Shown piece by piece: positions 11,414-26,000 of a DNA stretch of 64,000 nucleotides. The DNA lies in the NCBI GenBank assembly GCA_030867875.1, contig JAOWCC010000019.1, forward strand, positions 38,049,976 through 38,113,975, read 5' to 3'. How positions within the stretch are numbered: position 1 is the first letter of the stretch; each line of letters begins with the position of its first letter. The notes under the pieces were generated by a model. It saw nothing but the letters and a program-made list of their open reading frames with translations, did not search any database and was not told the DNA's origin. Position numbers and translations under genes: made by a program. This DNA comes from Actinernus sp. WN-2022 (taxonomy: Eukaryota; Cnidaria; Anthozoa; Actiniaria; Actinernidae).

Positions 11414-14119
11414 CTAGGAGATAAATCAAGTAGACAGTGATCAGAAATTGTAGTACCTACAACCAATGCATTTCCCTCCATAGCACAGGATTTATTCAGT
11501 AAGATCCGTAGTTCCCTCCGCACTAGACTGACTAACCTTGTCGGCTGATGTGTACACTGTATGTGACTGCTAGTCAATCCTAGACAATAGTTATTAAACT
11601 GATGCCATTTTGCTAATGCATTACTGTTGGGGGCATGCAGTGAAAGGGAACTTGTTCAAATCATCAGACTTTCAGAGGGCTTAAACTTGGTAAACGAGCT
11701 GATTGCCTTTGCCTTCAGTTTGGGCGGGAAACTGGGCTCACCTACATATGTAAAGCACAGGCGCTTAACGTTTTGCTGTGGTGCAGCTAAAGAATACTTA
11801 GAAATGCATTATTGATGTCATAACGATACATGCAGGTGTTAAAGGGAACCTCGGCTGAAAAACAATGTTTGCTCTCAAGTGTTTGTTATGGATGCCTAAT
11901 TTGTCTCCAGTAAATTGTTCACTATAAAATTATGTCATTTATGCACTGATTTCCTGTCGATAAAATGCATTTGAATTTCCTGCATACTGCCATCTTGGAT
12001 TATATGATGTCACGGAGTTGCCTCTATTGTCAGAAAATAGCTCTTTCGTTGTGCACTGCATACTGCCATCTTGGATTATAATTTATGATGTCACGGTGTT
12101 GCCTCTATTGTCAGAAAATAGCTCTTTCGTTGTGCAACAATAGGGGCAAGACTGTGACGTCATGAGATCCAAGATGGCAGCACGCATGAAATTCAAATGC
12201 GTTTTATCCGAAAATCGGTGCCAAATTACATAATTATAGTGAACAATTTACTGGAGACAAACACAGAAACAGATTTAGGCATCCATAACAAACACTTGAG
12301 AGAAAACATTGTTTTTCAGCCGAGGTTCCCTTTAACATGGACAACGATACTGAAGTGACAATATATGTATATAACCGGCGGGTGTAATTAGTACAGGTCA
12401 CAGGTCAGCTCACAGTACATGCAAATGATTACGAGTTCGAGCCCAAGTTGGAACGCCGGAAAAAGATTTTCCTCTCATTTATCTTCTCTTCTTGTTTACC
12501 TGTGAACCCTAGCTCCAATGGTTAGGGTTAGGATTTGTCTTAGAATTATTGTTAAATCTAAGACAAATCCTAACCGGAACCACAAACACATTGGATGGGT
12601 TCTCGCTCACCTAGAGCTAGAGTTCACAGGTAAACTAGAAGAGAAGGTAAACAAGAGAAAAACTTTTTTGAGCGCTCCTGCTCGGGTTCGAACTTGTAAT
12701 CCTTTGTGTGACCTGTACTTTACACCCACCGGTCTTACTTGTTTCTTATCTTACCCTGTGGAGCATATCCCTGGTCAGTCGGGGGTCGAATATCGACCAC
12801 TCCATCAGCCATGCTAATGCTCTGAAATAATACACCACCACAAGTTTTATACTTACACTGCTAAAGATAAACCAACCACGAAAACAAACATGTTAAAGAG
12901 GGTTGCCATGGTTGAGAGGCCTTTATATTCGCACGTCTGGGCAGGAAACAATAATTTTCAGCGATTTTCGTATTAATAAAACAGTGTCTTTAATTCTACT
13001 AAAGATTTCGTCCTGATTTACATAAACTTTGGCTTTGATTTTCTCAGCCAAAATAAGTTGTATCGCCAAAATAACTGAAAACATGACTCTCTACATCTAG
13101 ACGTTTGATAAGTGCGATAAAGAATTTGCGTCCGATCTTTATGGGATTTACAAACTCTCGCTTTCAGCCCGAGTTTGTAAATCCCATAAAGATTGTCCGC
13201 TCATTCTTTATCTAGTACTTATCAGTTTGCACTGTATATTACAACTATTCTCTTTCTGTAGCATACTATATGATGGTGAACAAGTCACATTGGAGTCACT
13301 TACTCGTATGCCTTCCTGGGAACATTGTAATGTCCGAAATTCCTCCTTAAAACACGGTAGATGTAGTCAATGACATCATACAGGTAGTACTCACTGGGAC
13401 TGGATAATGATAAGAAATGAACACATTATTGTGCAAAGGTCAACTGTTGACAAAAATATTGTACAATGAGCACAATTCTCTTGGGATTTCATACTATCTG
13501 TCAAGTGTCCTAGCTAGCATTCGATCAATGCTATTCAGCACTTTTTGAGAAAACCTCGAATGGAAGGAAACAGAAGGCAATCAATCCATTGCACATTTTT
13601 GTGAAAATAGTTCGCTGTGTAATAACAATCAGAATGAGTTATAAAATGTAGGTTGTGAAAGTAAGAATCCCCCCTTTTCTGGGCAGGGGAGATGGGCGGG
13701 GCACCTTGAGATCTTTTTCAAGATTTCAAGTGAATAAAATGAACTTGAACTTTCAAATGAAGCAGTATAATACACGACTATGATCGAAGAGCTGATGTAC
13801 ATGTACAGGCTGACCACAAATTACAAAAAGAATCTGTCCAGAGTTCTAATTAGAACAAAAATTATGCATGAATCAAATGTATGATTTCTGCTGCTAACAA
13901 TTTACAGTATTAACCGCCCCTGGGTATCTAAGGATGTGGTAAAATGTACTTCAGGCATCATAAGTGCACCGTGGATGATTACAGAAAGTTACGAATGGAC
14001 TGAGAATAATTTCCAATGTCATGCCTGTACACTGACTGCCTCCCGTTTGACCGCCTCCCGATTAGCTTAGTGGTTAAGCTCCGGTCTGTTGAGCGGGAGG
14101 TCACAGGTTCAAACCCTGG

Positions 14120-14158
<39 letters not shown>

Positions 14159-17100
14159 GGTGCTGCCTTTACATAATCGAACAGTAAATGGGTAGACCTT
14201 CTTGTCTTCTCGGATAAGGACGTAAAACCGTAGGACTAAAGTAAAGAGAGGGACACGTCTTAGATAACTTACTGTTAGCCGGTTAACGTGTTTAAACCCT
14301 CTATAAATAAAGGTGACTTTACTTACTTTACTTTGAGGAGATGGAATCAATCACAGTTACAAATGGACTAGGAATCATGTTCAATGTTATGCCTAGATAC
14401 AATGAGGCGTAATCAATCCACCCACCCCTCCCTTGGCTATACATGGGTAATTAATATATTAATATTTAACCATTAAACTTAGGGTGAAATTGGGTTTGAA
14501 AACAAGGGGTCCTCACAGGGTTTCCAATAAGTTTCCACATAACCGGGACATTCTGTGAAGTAGCTGGAGAAATAATTTGTCCCCTTTTCATACTCTTTTC
14601 AACAGAAATCCTTACTCATGTACAGATGTAGGACCTACATGTAGTCTCCTCTGACCCGACATGTGCATGTTTTCCTGAATGCATGGCGGTGAAGAAGTGT
14701 ACATCCTTTTTACTTTTGGTGTAAAATACAAATGTATGCACAGCTGTGCATTAATGGAAACTCTTGCAGCTGTCACGTTCATCTATCTACTGAACTACCA
14801 AGCACACACAGCAATAAAAACAGTGAGAACAACTAACCCAACAAGTTCATAAGTCTGTCCTGCACTTCCTTCTTCCATGATGGAGCCGAGAATTGATTGG
14901 GCCACATCAGCAACCTACATGTATGTATTAAATGTTACTAAGAGTGCATTCGATTACCCTGGTCCCAGAGGCTTTCGAGAACCGAGGCACGAAGTGGCGA
15001 TCAGCGAGCCACAAAGCAGTGAGAAGGGAAGAGAGAAGAAAGCCTCTGGTTGCCCGCAACCGTTTCTCACTATCATGCTAACGATAGGTGCCAATCAACA
15101 TCACTAGATCAATTAACGAGGAACCAATCACAACACACTAGAAAATAGCCAATCAGAGAATGCTATAAGGTAATTAAAGATTCCTCCAATCAGGAGGGAG
15201 GGACAGATAATAATAATAATAATAATAAATAATAATAATAATAATATTTTGACAGGGTGCTCTCGTCACCGAAGTGTTTTTCAGAGAGGCCCTGTAAAAA
15301 GAAAAGCTAACTAAATGGAATACATGGAATACTATGTAAGCATAAAAGTTACAAACAGAATAGTAGTTACATGTACAATGTACGTATTAAACGTGTATGG
15401 TTAGAGTTTAAAACGATTGATTACATAAACAGAGTTTGAGCTTGAATAGAGATAATGATCTTACAGTCCAAACATCTAAATCTAAGTTATTAAGTTATGC
15501 ATGGTACATGTATGAAAGTTTTTGTTTGCCCCAGTTTTTTTAGGCTTTGGCAGATGTAAGTTTGACTTGGTTCTGGTATTATAACCATGAATTTCACTGT
15601 TCTGTGTAAGTTTAAAATCAAATTCTATAAGATTGTTCAAACATTTAAAAATAAAAATAATACACAGAATGATTACAACAAATCGCTTATATGTAGCTTT
15701 TTTTAGCCTCAGGAAATCGTTTGTAGCTTACAGTGCAAAATGTGCCTGAACAGATGATTTCAACCGACTATTCCATCTACATGTACATGTATTCTTATTC
15801 TGGTATACGGTTAGTCTAACGTGCCCTAAATCAGTATGTGTTTCTATTCTTTACATAAAAAACTGGAATTTACAAAATATGCACATAAGCATGGCTCCCA
15901 GAATTTGCTTTGTATAAAGTGACATCTACATTTGTACACAATACAGTACATCAACATGACTATTAACGGTTGATATTGTAGCAACATGGATAACAGCAAT
16001 CCTCAAACTCGTTAATAATCCATGAAGGAAAAACAAAGGACATAAATGTGTAATATGTGATAGTACAGTGTACGGTATGTAAATCTGATACAGATTCATC
16101 CTGATTTGCATAAACTTTTACTTTGATTTTCTCTGCCAAAATAACTGAACAACACGACTCTACATACAATGTAAGTCACATACAGAATTTGTGTCCATGT
16201 TTTATTGGATTTACAAACACTCACCTCCAGCTGGAGTTTGTAAATGCAATAAGCATGTACAATATACATGTACATGTGTATAACTATATTACTTAAAAAC
16301 CTTTAGTTATTTCTGATTCGGATAGTACATGTACATGTAGCTGTAAGGGATACTTCTTTGTGTCTGATATTGTTCTACATTGTAATTGTCTTCTATTAAA
16401 AAAAAGTGTTAGATACTGTGCATTTATCAACATAAACTTACATAAACTGGCATTTTTGTTGTGTTCATTCCTCCTTCAATGAGTGGAATTCCAAGTGGAA
16501 GACTCCTGAGATCTACAACAAACAAAACAATTTAAGGCAAAAACTTTGTTTTCTTATGAATTGAACGCATTTGTACCCATTTCAAAATGTTGAAGACAAA
16601 ACTGTAAACTGGTCTATTAAACACACTCTTTGTTCAAAAATGGAGTGATAGCAGCATCAGTAGTACATGTACATGAACTACAACTGAAAACTTTTCACTC
16701 AAACCATAGTACAAGCAATTTTTCTGCAGTCCCCCCCTTTTTTCCTATTAGTAAAGCTTTCTTTATCAAATACATTTTTGTCTTTGACAGAAATACAGCT
16801 GTCAGGATACTAGTACAAATGAAATGTCATTTACATCAAATCTCTGCAAAGACTTTGGTGGCCCCTTCGTGTAGGCAACACATGAATTGCTATCAAAATA
16901 CAATAGAATTAACACAATACAAAACAATAGAACGAAATACACAATACAATTTGGTAGCAATTCATGTTTGCCTACATGAAGGGAAAACCAAGACTTTGAT
17001 AATACGATGATTTTGTGAAAAGTGTAATTTGCACTGCCATTTATGAAACTGTAGCCACTAATGTTGCCAATAAAAATATATTGGTTGCCTGCCCAAATAA

Positions 17101-19999
17101 ATACTGAGAACCCTGCTACTTGGACACTTAAATCAAGTGATCTCCACTGTTAAGGCTGCTGAATTTCAAAGTGTTGCTCAAAATACAATGCAGCCCCTTT
17201 AAAAATATTTCTTTACTTTTTACATTTTAACAGATTGGAGGCAAATTGTATTTGATGATCTGTGATTTGCTGCGTATATACTTACAAGCATAATAGTTCA
17301 AGAACTTGTCCTCATGGCCAAATATTGTACCAGGCCTCAGAATAGTGGCATTAGGGAACTCTTCTTTTACTGCTAACTCACCAAGGGCCTTTAATACACA
17401 ATATACATCAATGTGAAGGTGATATTTAAGATATCAAATCATATGATATTATAGGAAAATCACATGCCTGACGAGGTGTACATGTACATTTGTAATTCCA
17501 CGTTAAATTGCACAAGAAAACCGATATCAGTTTTTCGAGTGCAATTTAACGAGGAATTACCGAGTCAGGCATGCGATTTTCCTTGAATCACATAGTCCGA
17601 TGAATTACTTGAAGATTTAGTACTTTCGTTGATATTTTGCTATAAAGTTATAAACTACATTGTATAGCGCGCAGTCTACAGTGGTGATTCCACTCTGAAT
17701 CACCACTCTGTCTCAGCCAATCAGCGTCTGATTTCGCAAATGCACCATGAAATTCAGCTTTGGCTATGCGATTCTAAAGATCTATCAAACTGCAAGAAAT
17801 ATGAAGTGGTTGTTTTAGATTGAGAACATTATTTTTGTGGCTGGCAGAGGCTACAGGAGAACAGGCAACTAAAGATTGGTGGTAGAAATGACAAGAAAAC
17901 TGGGTAACAATCTCCTTCTCTTTACAAGTAGTACAACAGGTTATTTTATTAATGAACCTTATTTACATCTGTATGAAGAGAAAGTGTTGGGAGACAAGGC
18001 CAATAACTTTAATGTCCCTGCTCAAGGACATGATCAGGATTCCAACCCACTACCACCTACCGCTCTACCACTTGAGCTACAAAATGTACATGTACAACGT
18101 AGTCTGACAGTCACATGGTTTAATAACAGACAGGCTGTCCCAACTTCAGAGTAAGGGCTACAGAGTTCATAAACAGTCAATAAATACCATTGGCAGTCAT
18201 AAATGGACAACTAGCTACATGTACATGTATCTTCCCTCTGGTCACATTTTTATGGCTTGTATAATTTTAAACCTTAAAAATCTAGCATTTCAAATGAGAG
18301 CCTGATATGCTCGCTTGCTTTCTTCACTGCTCAGCAATTTGAATATTTAAATTTCGAGCTTGCCATGCATGAAAAGAGGAGGAGCTAACCTATTTATACC
18401 AGAACTTTGTGTTTAAATGTATAGTTACTATACATTTAAACACAAAGTTCTGGTATAAATAGGTTAGCTCCTCCTCTTTTCATGCATGGCAAGCTCGAAA
18501 TTTAAATATTCAAATTGCTGAGCAGTGAAGAAAGCAAGCGAGCATATCAGGCTCTCATTTGAAATGCTAGATTTTTAAGGTTTAAAATTATACAAGCCAT
18601 AAAAATGTGACCAGAGGGAAGATACATGTAGCTAGTTGTCCATTTATGACTGCCAATGGTATTTATTGACTGTTTATGAACTCTGTAGCCCTTACTCTGA
18701 AGTTAAACATTTTTGTTTCATTTGAATTTTGCGCGATAAGTAATCAGTAGGGGGCACTCAAGCGGAGCATCAGAGATGTTCACTCGACAAAGACCAATCG
18801 ACAACTGAAGGGTGACAAACCCTTGGGCTCACTTTTTATACTGGAACTTTGTGTTTAATACATGTACATGTGATCTATTATTAATAATGTTATACCACTA
18901 CATGTATTACACTATCAATGATACAAGTACATTGTATATTCTAGGCAGCACCACATGTGAGAAACTATTAATAAATGACTCAGTGCTAGTTATAAAAAAA
19001 TCAGAAATATTGTCTGAGTGAGGAAAAAATATACATACTTTGGACTTTAGTAGCTTGGATGGGCTGTCGATGCTGGCATTCAAGGCTGACACATGAATAA
19101 ACCTTTCTACACCAGCCTCTTTAGCTGCCCTGGCAATGGTCCTAGCACCCTCCACATGCACTTCCTCAAAACTGAAGTTTCTGTGTTTAAAGAACAGAAA
19201 TAATTATAATGAAGTTAGTTCAGGTTTTCCCTTCAAGGTCTTCTGCTTAACCTGACTGCACTTGGACTGAACTGTGAAGCACTTGGAGCTCCCCTTATAC
19301 GCTTCACTACATGTACATGTATAAAGACTTTACAATTTTATACAAGTCATGTCTTGTGTTATGTGGCATACATCTACATGTACATGTAGATGTCTTGTGT
19401 GGGTGGCACAGTGTGTTAGTGCTCGCCTCTCACCGCTGCAGCCCGAGTTGGACTTGGTGCCATATGCCCCGGGGGGTACTCCCTAAAAATTAGGATGGGG
19501 GAGTGCGGCTGAGCCATTGAAACCCTTACCCTGTTCCAGACCAAGAAACTGTATTTTTGCAACCCTGTTCCAGGCAAAATGGAAAAAAAGATATGCTGTT
19601 CCAGACCAAGCTAGTGTCTGATACGATACATGTGAGACATTGCGCTCCACTCGCCACTCGAATCATAAACAGATAAACAGACTCTGTGTTTGCAGCGGCA
19701 AGGGACCGTGAATAACTCAAACCATCTTGAGGCCCTTCCAAAAAATTACGACCCTGTTCCAGACCAAAACAGTGATTTACATACCCTGTTCCAGGCTAAG
19801 AAATGTCAATTGAGTTTGTTTGTTGTGTTGTTCTCTCCCTTGTCACAGGGATTTTCTCCGGTTTCCTCCCTCCGTAAAAAATCAACATGTGAGTTTGAGA
19901 GTAGTATATATAAAAATATATGAATGTAGTGGGGAGTGTGTGTGGAGTTGAAAGCAGGCCCCCACCAGCTATGCTGAAATACATGGGATGCTATAACAA

Positions 20000-20034
<35 letters not shown>

Positions 20035-23000
20035 TATATACATGTACAGTAAAAGTCATGTAGATGTCTAAAAATTGTGCTATTTAAGACAGACTGGTAC
20101 AACACTCCACCTTGTTTCAAAGCCCCTTCCGATCAGGTTAACAACAACATTACACTGTTTAACCATCTTGGCAACAGCCTCTGGATTTTTTAAATGAAAG
20201 TCCTGAGAAAAAAAAAACAGAAGCAAAATTAAACAACCAGCGTTTTACATTGTAGGTCAATACAAAAGAAAATTGAATAGAGTTTACATAATTGAGACTA
20301 TACCATAAATTAGATCAAATTGTAAAACAACCATGGTGGGAAAAACAATTGAATTTAATGGACTGCATAATATTATGGTACTCATGCCATACAGTGTAAG
20401 TCATTGCAGCAGTAACTACCCTGCATGCAGAGACTTCTTCGACTCCAGGAAAAGCAAGAAAAAAAGAAGGCTCTGCTGCAATTGTGTTGTTTTCATATCA
20501 AGCATGTGCCTACGTTTTTTCTCGTGCCCAGACTCACTCGGTCACTCAGCACGTCACCTTTGTCTGTCACTGTTGCAGTGGACGTACATTGTAGGTTTGG
20601 TCATCAGCTTTAAACAAAAAATAAACCTTGTGCAGATAAACCGTTTTTTAACAGGCTTGTCAAGTCCAGAATCTTGAGACAAAAACAACGCGAATGCAAC
20701 AGAGCCTTCTTTACTTCTCGCTTTTCGTAGGGAGTTGAAGAAGGCTCTGCTCGCAGAGTATGTGCTACTCATGTGAAGTCCATTCTAGAGCTAACATGTA
20801 ATATTCTTCTTTTTAGCTTATACAGTAGAACCCCACTAACTCAAACTTGGTTAACTTGATCTCCCCGCTATCTCGAACTCAATCTCATTTCTCCTGGTTT
20901 TGCCCGTTTTTACAGTCATTTACTATCAGCTAACTCGAACCCGGATAACTCGAACTCCCCACTAACTCAAACTAATTTTAATTTCCCTTGGTAAAAATTT
21001 GTCACGTTAACTCTATTTCTAGAACACCATTTGGGAAGCTTCAGAGTGTCAGAACATAGCTGATTGACTTGTCAGAATATTGGATCTTTATTGGTACAGC
21101 AATTCAAGCCAATTTTTACCAAAATAGTTAAAAATGACTAGTGAATATTATGAATGAATAATAAAACCTTGATACAGTACCTACAAAAAAAACAGAATTC
21201 TTGATACAGTATTTACACCAACCCCGATAACTTGAACCTCCGATAACTCGAACCCCTGCTAACTCAAACTATTTTTGGTTTCCCTTGGGAGTTCAAGTTA
21301 CATGTAGCATGATTCTACTGTATATTTTTCCTTCCTGTATGATAACTTAAAAAATAACTAATAGTCCAATACTTACAAAGAAGTTAATCTGCCCTAGATC
21401 TCCCATTAGCCTTATGTGTCTGATATCATGTTCGTCTCCTCTGAAAGGTACTGTCATCTGAGTACCTACGCGAGCTATGAAAATAAAACAGTTGACAATC
21501 ATCAAAGAGTCCTAAAATTACTCAATGCTGATTTTACTGGCTGACATCTGAAAGATCCATAACCTACAACGTAGGTTTGAAACTATTATTACATGTACAT
21601 GTATATCACACTTTACACGGTTTTCTTTGTTCTTCATAGGGGTGAAACTCTGGTATAAACCTGTTCAACAATAGACTGTTACAGGGAGGTAATTATACAT
21701 GTACATGTAACTCAGTTTTATAAACCTTGCCAAATTTGATGTAAGTCAGTTTCATGCCTCGAACCTTCGGTTCTAATCCCTTCTAATCTAGGGCTTAGAA
21801 CCTCGGTTCTCGGTATGAAGCTCTTACGTAATAATTACTTCAATGCAATACAATTAACTACATGTAAAACATTAATCTTGTACACAAAAATCTAGAAAAC
21901 TGTATAACATTGATTTGATACAATAAAAACACTGTACATAAACTACAACTGTATGTGGGGATCAATGCTTAAGTTATAATACTGTATTAAATTTTAGTCA
22001 TTTACTTCAGCCTGGTACTGTACATGTACAACGTTTTTTCTTGGTAAATTTACTTTTCAATAATACATGTATGTAAATAAAATGTTTGTAAACTTTAAAA
22101 TTCTCCAAAACAAAAATTTAGTTCTGATTTTGGTGTGTAAAAACAACTTACTTTTCATCAAAACATGGTCTGGAGACTGGAGTCGAGTTTATTGTGAAAT
22201 TCCATCTAGCGGCAAAGGTTTTTTAGGCTTGCTGATTTCTACTCACAGGCAACTTAATTTGCAAAGGAGACAATATATCAAGCGATCAGAGCGATTCAGA
22301 AATGAATCTTGGAATCGATTTCATTCTTTCCACCATCTTGTTTTGGTTGAGATGCAACCAATGTGACCTCATTTTGGCCGCGCGATTTGAAGACCATTTT
22401 TTAGGACAAAGTAGGGTGAATTTCACGGCTTGTAAAATCATCAATGTTATCTCACACCTTTTTAAACTTTGGAAACATGTCTTTAAATTGCTAAAATTTA
22501 ATATTATAGAAGCATGCAAAAATATTTTGCTTGCTGGGCACTTTAAAGGGGTATGGTCATCGGTTTATATGCATGTGCAGTAGAGACGAGATAGTTGAGT
22601 TTTCCGTGGGCCACAGGAAATTCAACTTATCCACCATCAATGCGAGCGTGGTATAATCTGGTCCAATTTAACAGCTTGTGTGGGCCATCAGTCCTCCAAA
22701 CTTCGTACAGTATTTTAGATGTACATGTACATGTATATATTTATTAGTTCTATAACCTTTTTTTTTGTTTGATTTGCAAAAATGAGCTAGAAAATTTCGA
22801 AAGAAACACGAAGTCAGCATGCCGTGAACTAACGGTATGTTTGTACTAGTTCGATTTATCGGATGTCAATATGGTAGATCATTAAAAAAAATTATAGGCC
22901 ATTTAAACGCTTATGCAAACCATTAGCTCTTCAAGCTAAACCGTTTTTAAAACGGTTATCGAAAATCATTAGCTTTTCAGGGCTGCCCGTGTAAACGGTT

Positions 23001-26000
23001 TGCCAAACCGTTAAACGATCTGAAAAAGCGTTAGGTAACCGTTAATTTGCCGTTTAACGGATAACCGTTAGTGTATCTTTTCGTGTGTGAGGTCACTTAT
23101 TTGTGTGCCTTCGGGACATTGTGAAAACATTGTGAAGACTTTAGGTAACTCTGAAATTTTGGTCACCAACACTCAAAATTTAGTCGCATTGGTGCCAAAT
23201 AAGGTGCAATTTCGGACCCTGGAAAGGCTACATTGTATGTACATACATGTATTGTTACAGAAAGTACCTGACATTATTACTGCCTCTAAAGTCAAATCTT
23301 GCCCACTCGACCCAGTTCCTGTGTTGGTCCTTAAGGAGTGTTTACCTGTTTTATTACAGGTCATGACTGATATTATCAACAGCTCGATTGATTCGGCTAT
23401 AATGCCAGACAATTTTAAGTTACATGTAGCTCTCTTGAATCCACTCCTCAAGAAGTCACACCTTGATTTCAAGGTTTATGCCAATTTTAGGCCCATCTCA
23501 AATTTTATGTTCATGGCCAAGCTCACTGAAAAAGTGGTACATGTACACAATGTAGCTTTACAATTAATTGATTATATCGTAAATAATGATCTTGATGAAA
23601 TGTTTCAATCGGCATATAAACAATTTTATAGTACAGAGACTGCCTTTGTGAGGGCGAATAATGACATTCTTAGTATGCTTGATAATCACCACAGTGTTAT
23701 TTTACTTTTACTAGATTTATCTGCGGCCTTCAACACTGTCGACCATGGTATCTTGCTTGATAGGTTAGCATCCCATTTTGTTGTAACAGATTCTGCTCTC
23801 GCTTGGTTTAAATCATATCTAAGTAATAGATATCAATTTGTCACCATTAGGGGCAAAAAGTCTACAAATCGTCCACTGACCTGCGGAGTACCCCAGTTCC
23901 GTATTAGGTCCAATCTTATATCTTCTTTATACTTTGCCACTTACATGTACATGTAGGGACATCGTGAGACAATACAGTATGGGATTTATTTTTTACGCTG
24001 ATGACACACAACTGTATTTGCCTTTCGATTCCCAAGATGTCGAAGACCAATCGTTATCTACTGCTAGAATCGAAGCATGCATTCGCGATATAGACAAGTG
24101 GATGTTGTTAAATAAGTTAAAACTTAATATAGACAAAACTGAACTTCTTGTAATCAGCTCAACATATCGTCCTCGGCCATGCCTGAATTCTATTTCAGTA
24201 GCCAATCATGATGTTTTGCAATCATCTAAAGCAAGGAATATTGGTGTAGTATTTGATGATGGCTTATCTTTCGAATAGCACATTATGTCAACATGTAAAT
24301 CTGCATATTTCCACCTTAGAAAGTAAACTAAAATTAGGGATTATCTATCTAATGATTGTGTAGAAACACTTGTCCATGCTTTCGTAACTTGCAGATTGGA
24401 CAATTGTAATGCATTGCTCTATGGGCTGCCTAAATATCTCATTCAGAGGCTGCAATCGGTCCAAAATTGTGCAGCACGTCTTGTCACTCGTACGTTTAAG
24501 TTCGCACATATTATGCCTGTGCTTCGGGAACTTCACTGGCTTCCCATATAGAGCAGCGTATTGTATTGAAGATTCTCCTATTAACCTATAAGTCTCTAAA
24601 TAATCTAGCACCATCATACATTAGCGATCTTCTTCATATTTACTGTCCGAGAAGGAATCTTAGGTCATGTAGTCAGCACTTTCTTATAGTACCAAAATTG
24701 AGCTTAAAGAGTTATGGAAATAGGATGTTCTCGGTGGCCGCCCCAAAACTTTGGAACAATCTTCCTTTAGAAATAAGGCTAAGTGACTCGGTTTCTGTTT
24801 TTAAATCTCGCTTAAAAATATACCTTTTTAAGAATTAAACTTATTTTTAATTATATTGTTGTATATTTCTTTTTAGTATTAAGTTCTTAATAAATAGGAA
24901 TTGTAAAGCGCCATAGGGCAGTTAGTGTATATGGCACTACATGTACATATAAATGTGTTATTATTATTATTATTATTACATGTAGAAACCAGGCTTTAAA
25001 GTGCTAAAAAATGACTAGGCATTCCTCGCCCACGGGAATGGGTTCACGTAATGGCTGACGTAAAATTCAAGATTCGGAGTCCAAAAAATAAGACTTTCCG
25101 TCGTCGTATTTAAAAACGGTTTGAAGTGGTAATAATATAGCAATTCTACCCAGGTTGAGAATCTTGTCAAGATCTTGTAAGATCTTGTAAGATCTTGTAA
25201 GATCTTGTAAGATCTTACAAAGATCTTACCTGGAAAGAATCTTGCCAAGATCTTACTAAATCTTAGTAAGATCTTACTAAATCTTGCAAAGATCTTGCCA
25301 AGATCTTGCATAATCTTACAAAAACATGTTTTCCTAAAAAGAATTAATCTTGACAAGATCTTACAAAGATCTTATAAGAACTTATAAGATCTTACAAGAT
25401 CTTGGAAAGATCCTCTAAAGATCTTATAAGATCTTGAAATATTTTCTTGTAACAAGATCATGGAAAGATCTTATAAAGATCTTACAAGATCTTGGAAAGA
25501 TCCTCTAAAGATCTTATAAGATCTTGACATATTTTCTTGTAAGATCTTATCAAGATCTTACAAGATCATGGAAAGATCTTATAAAGATCTTACAAGATCT
25601 TGAAATCATGTTTTGTAAGATCTTACCAATATCTTATCAAGATCTTACCAAGATCTTATCAAGATCTTACAAGATCTTGGAAAGATTCTCTAAAGATCTT
25701 GCAAGATCTTGAAATATTTTCTTGCACGATCTTATCAAGATCTTACAGGATCTTGGAAAGATTCTCTAAAGATCTTGCAAGATTTTATCAAGATCTTACA
25801 AGATCTTGGAAAGATTCTCTAAAGATGTTATGCACCAGTCAAAGTAAACCCCCACCCCCCCCCCCCCCCCCCCAACCCGGGATAGGGTGGGGATTAGTGG
25901 GGATTTTGCCTCACAGGGAAAGCAAAAAACAGAAAATGCCCCACCTATTGCGGCAATTGTGGGCAGTAAATGCAGGCAAATGCCCCCACCCCAGGGGACA

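Noticed and set aside
12840..12925. Minus-strand ATG with hydrophobic MATLFNMFVFVVGLSLAV before a GTAAGT donor, as first exon of a secreted protein
   Set aside because: No partner exon or promoter evidence; the same segment is needed as a candidate NDUFA9 exon in another frame. Left unresolved.
14053..14125. Functional tRNA gene
   Set aside because: A and B boxes are present, but the acceptor stem does not pair properly and a SINE body follows.
20333..20772. Frames on both strands next to NDUFA9 exon 5
   Set aside because: They cross an imperfect inverted repeat (AAGAAGGCTCTGCTGC / GAAGGCTCTGCTCGC region) and show no family similarity.
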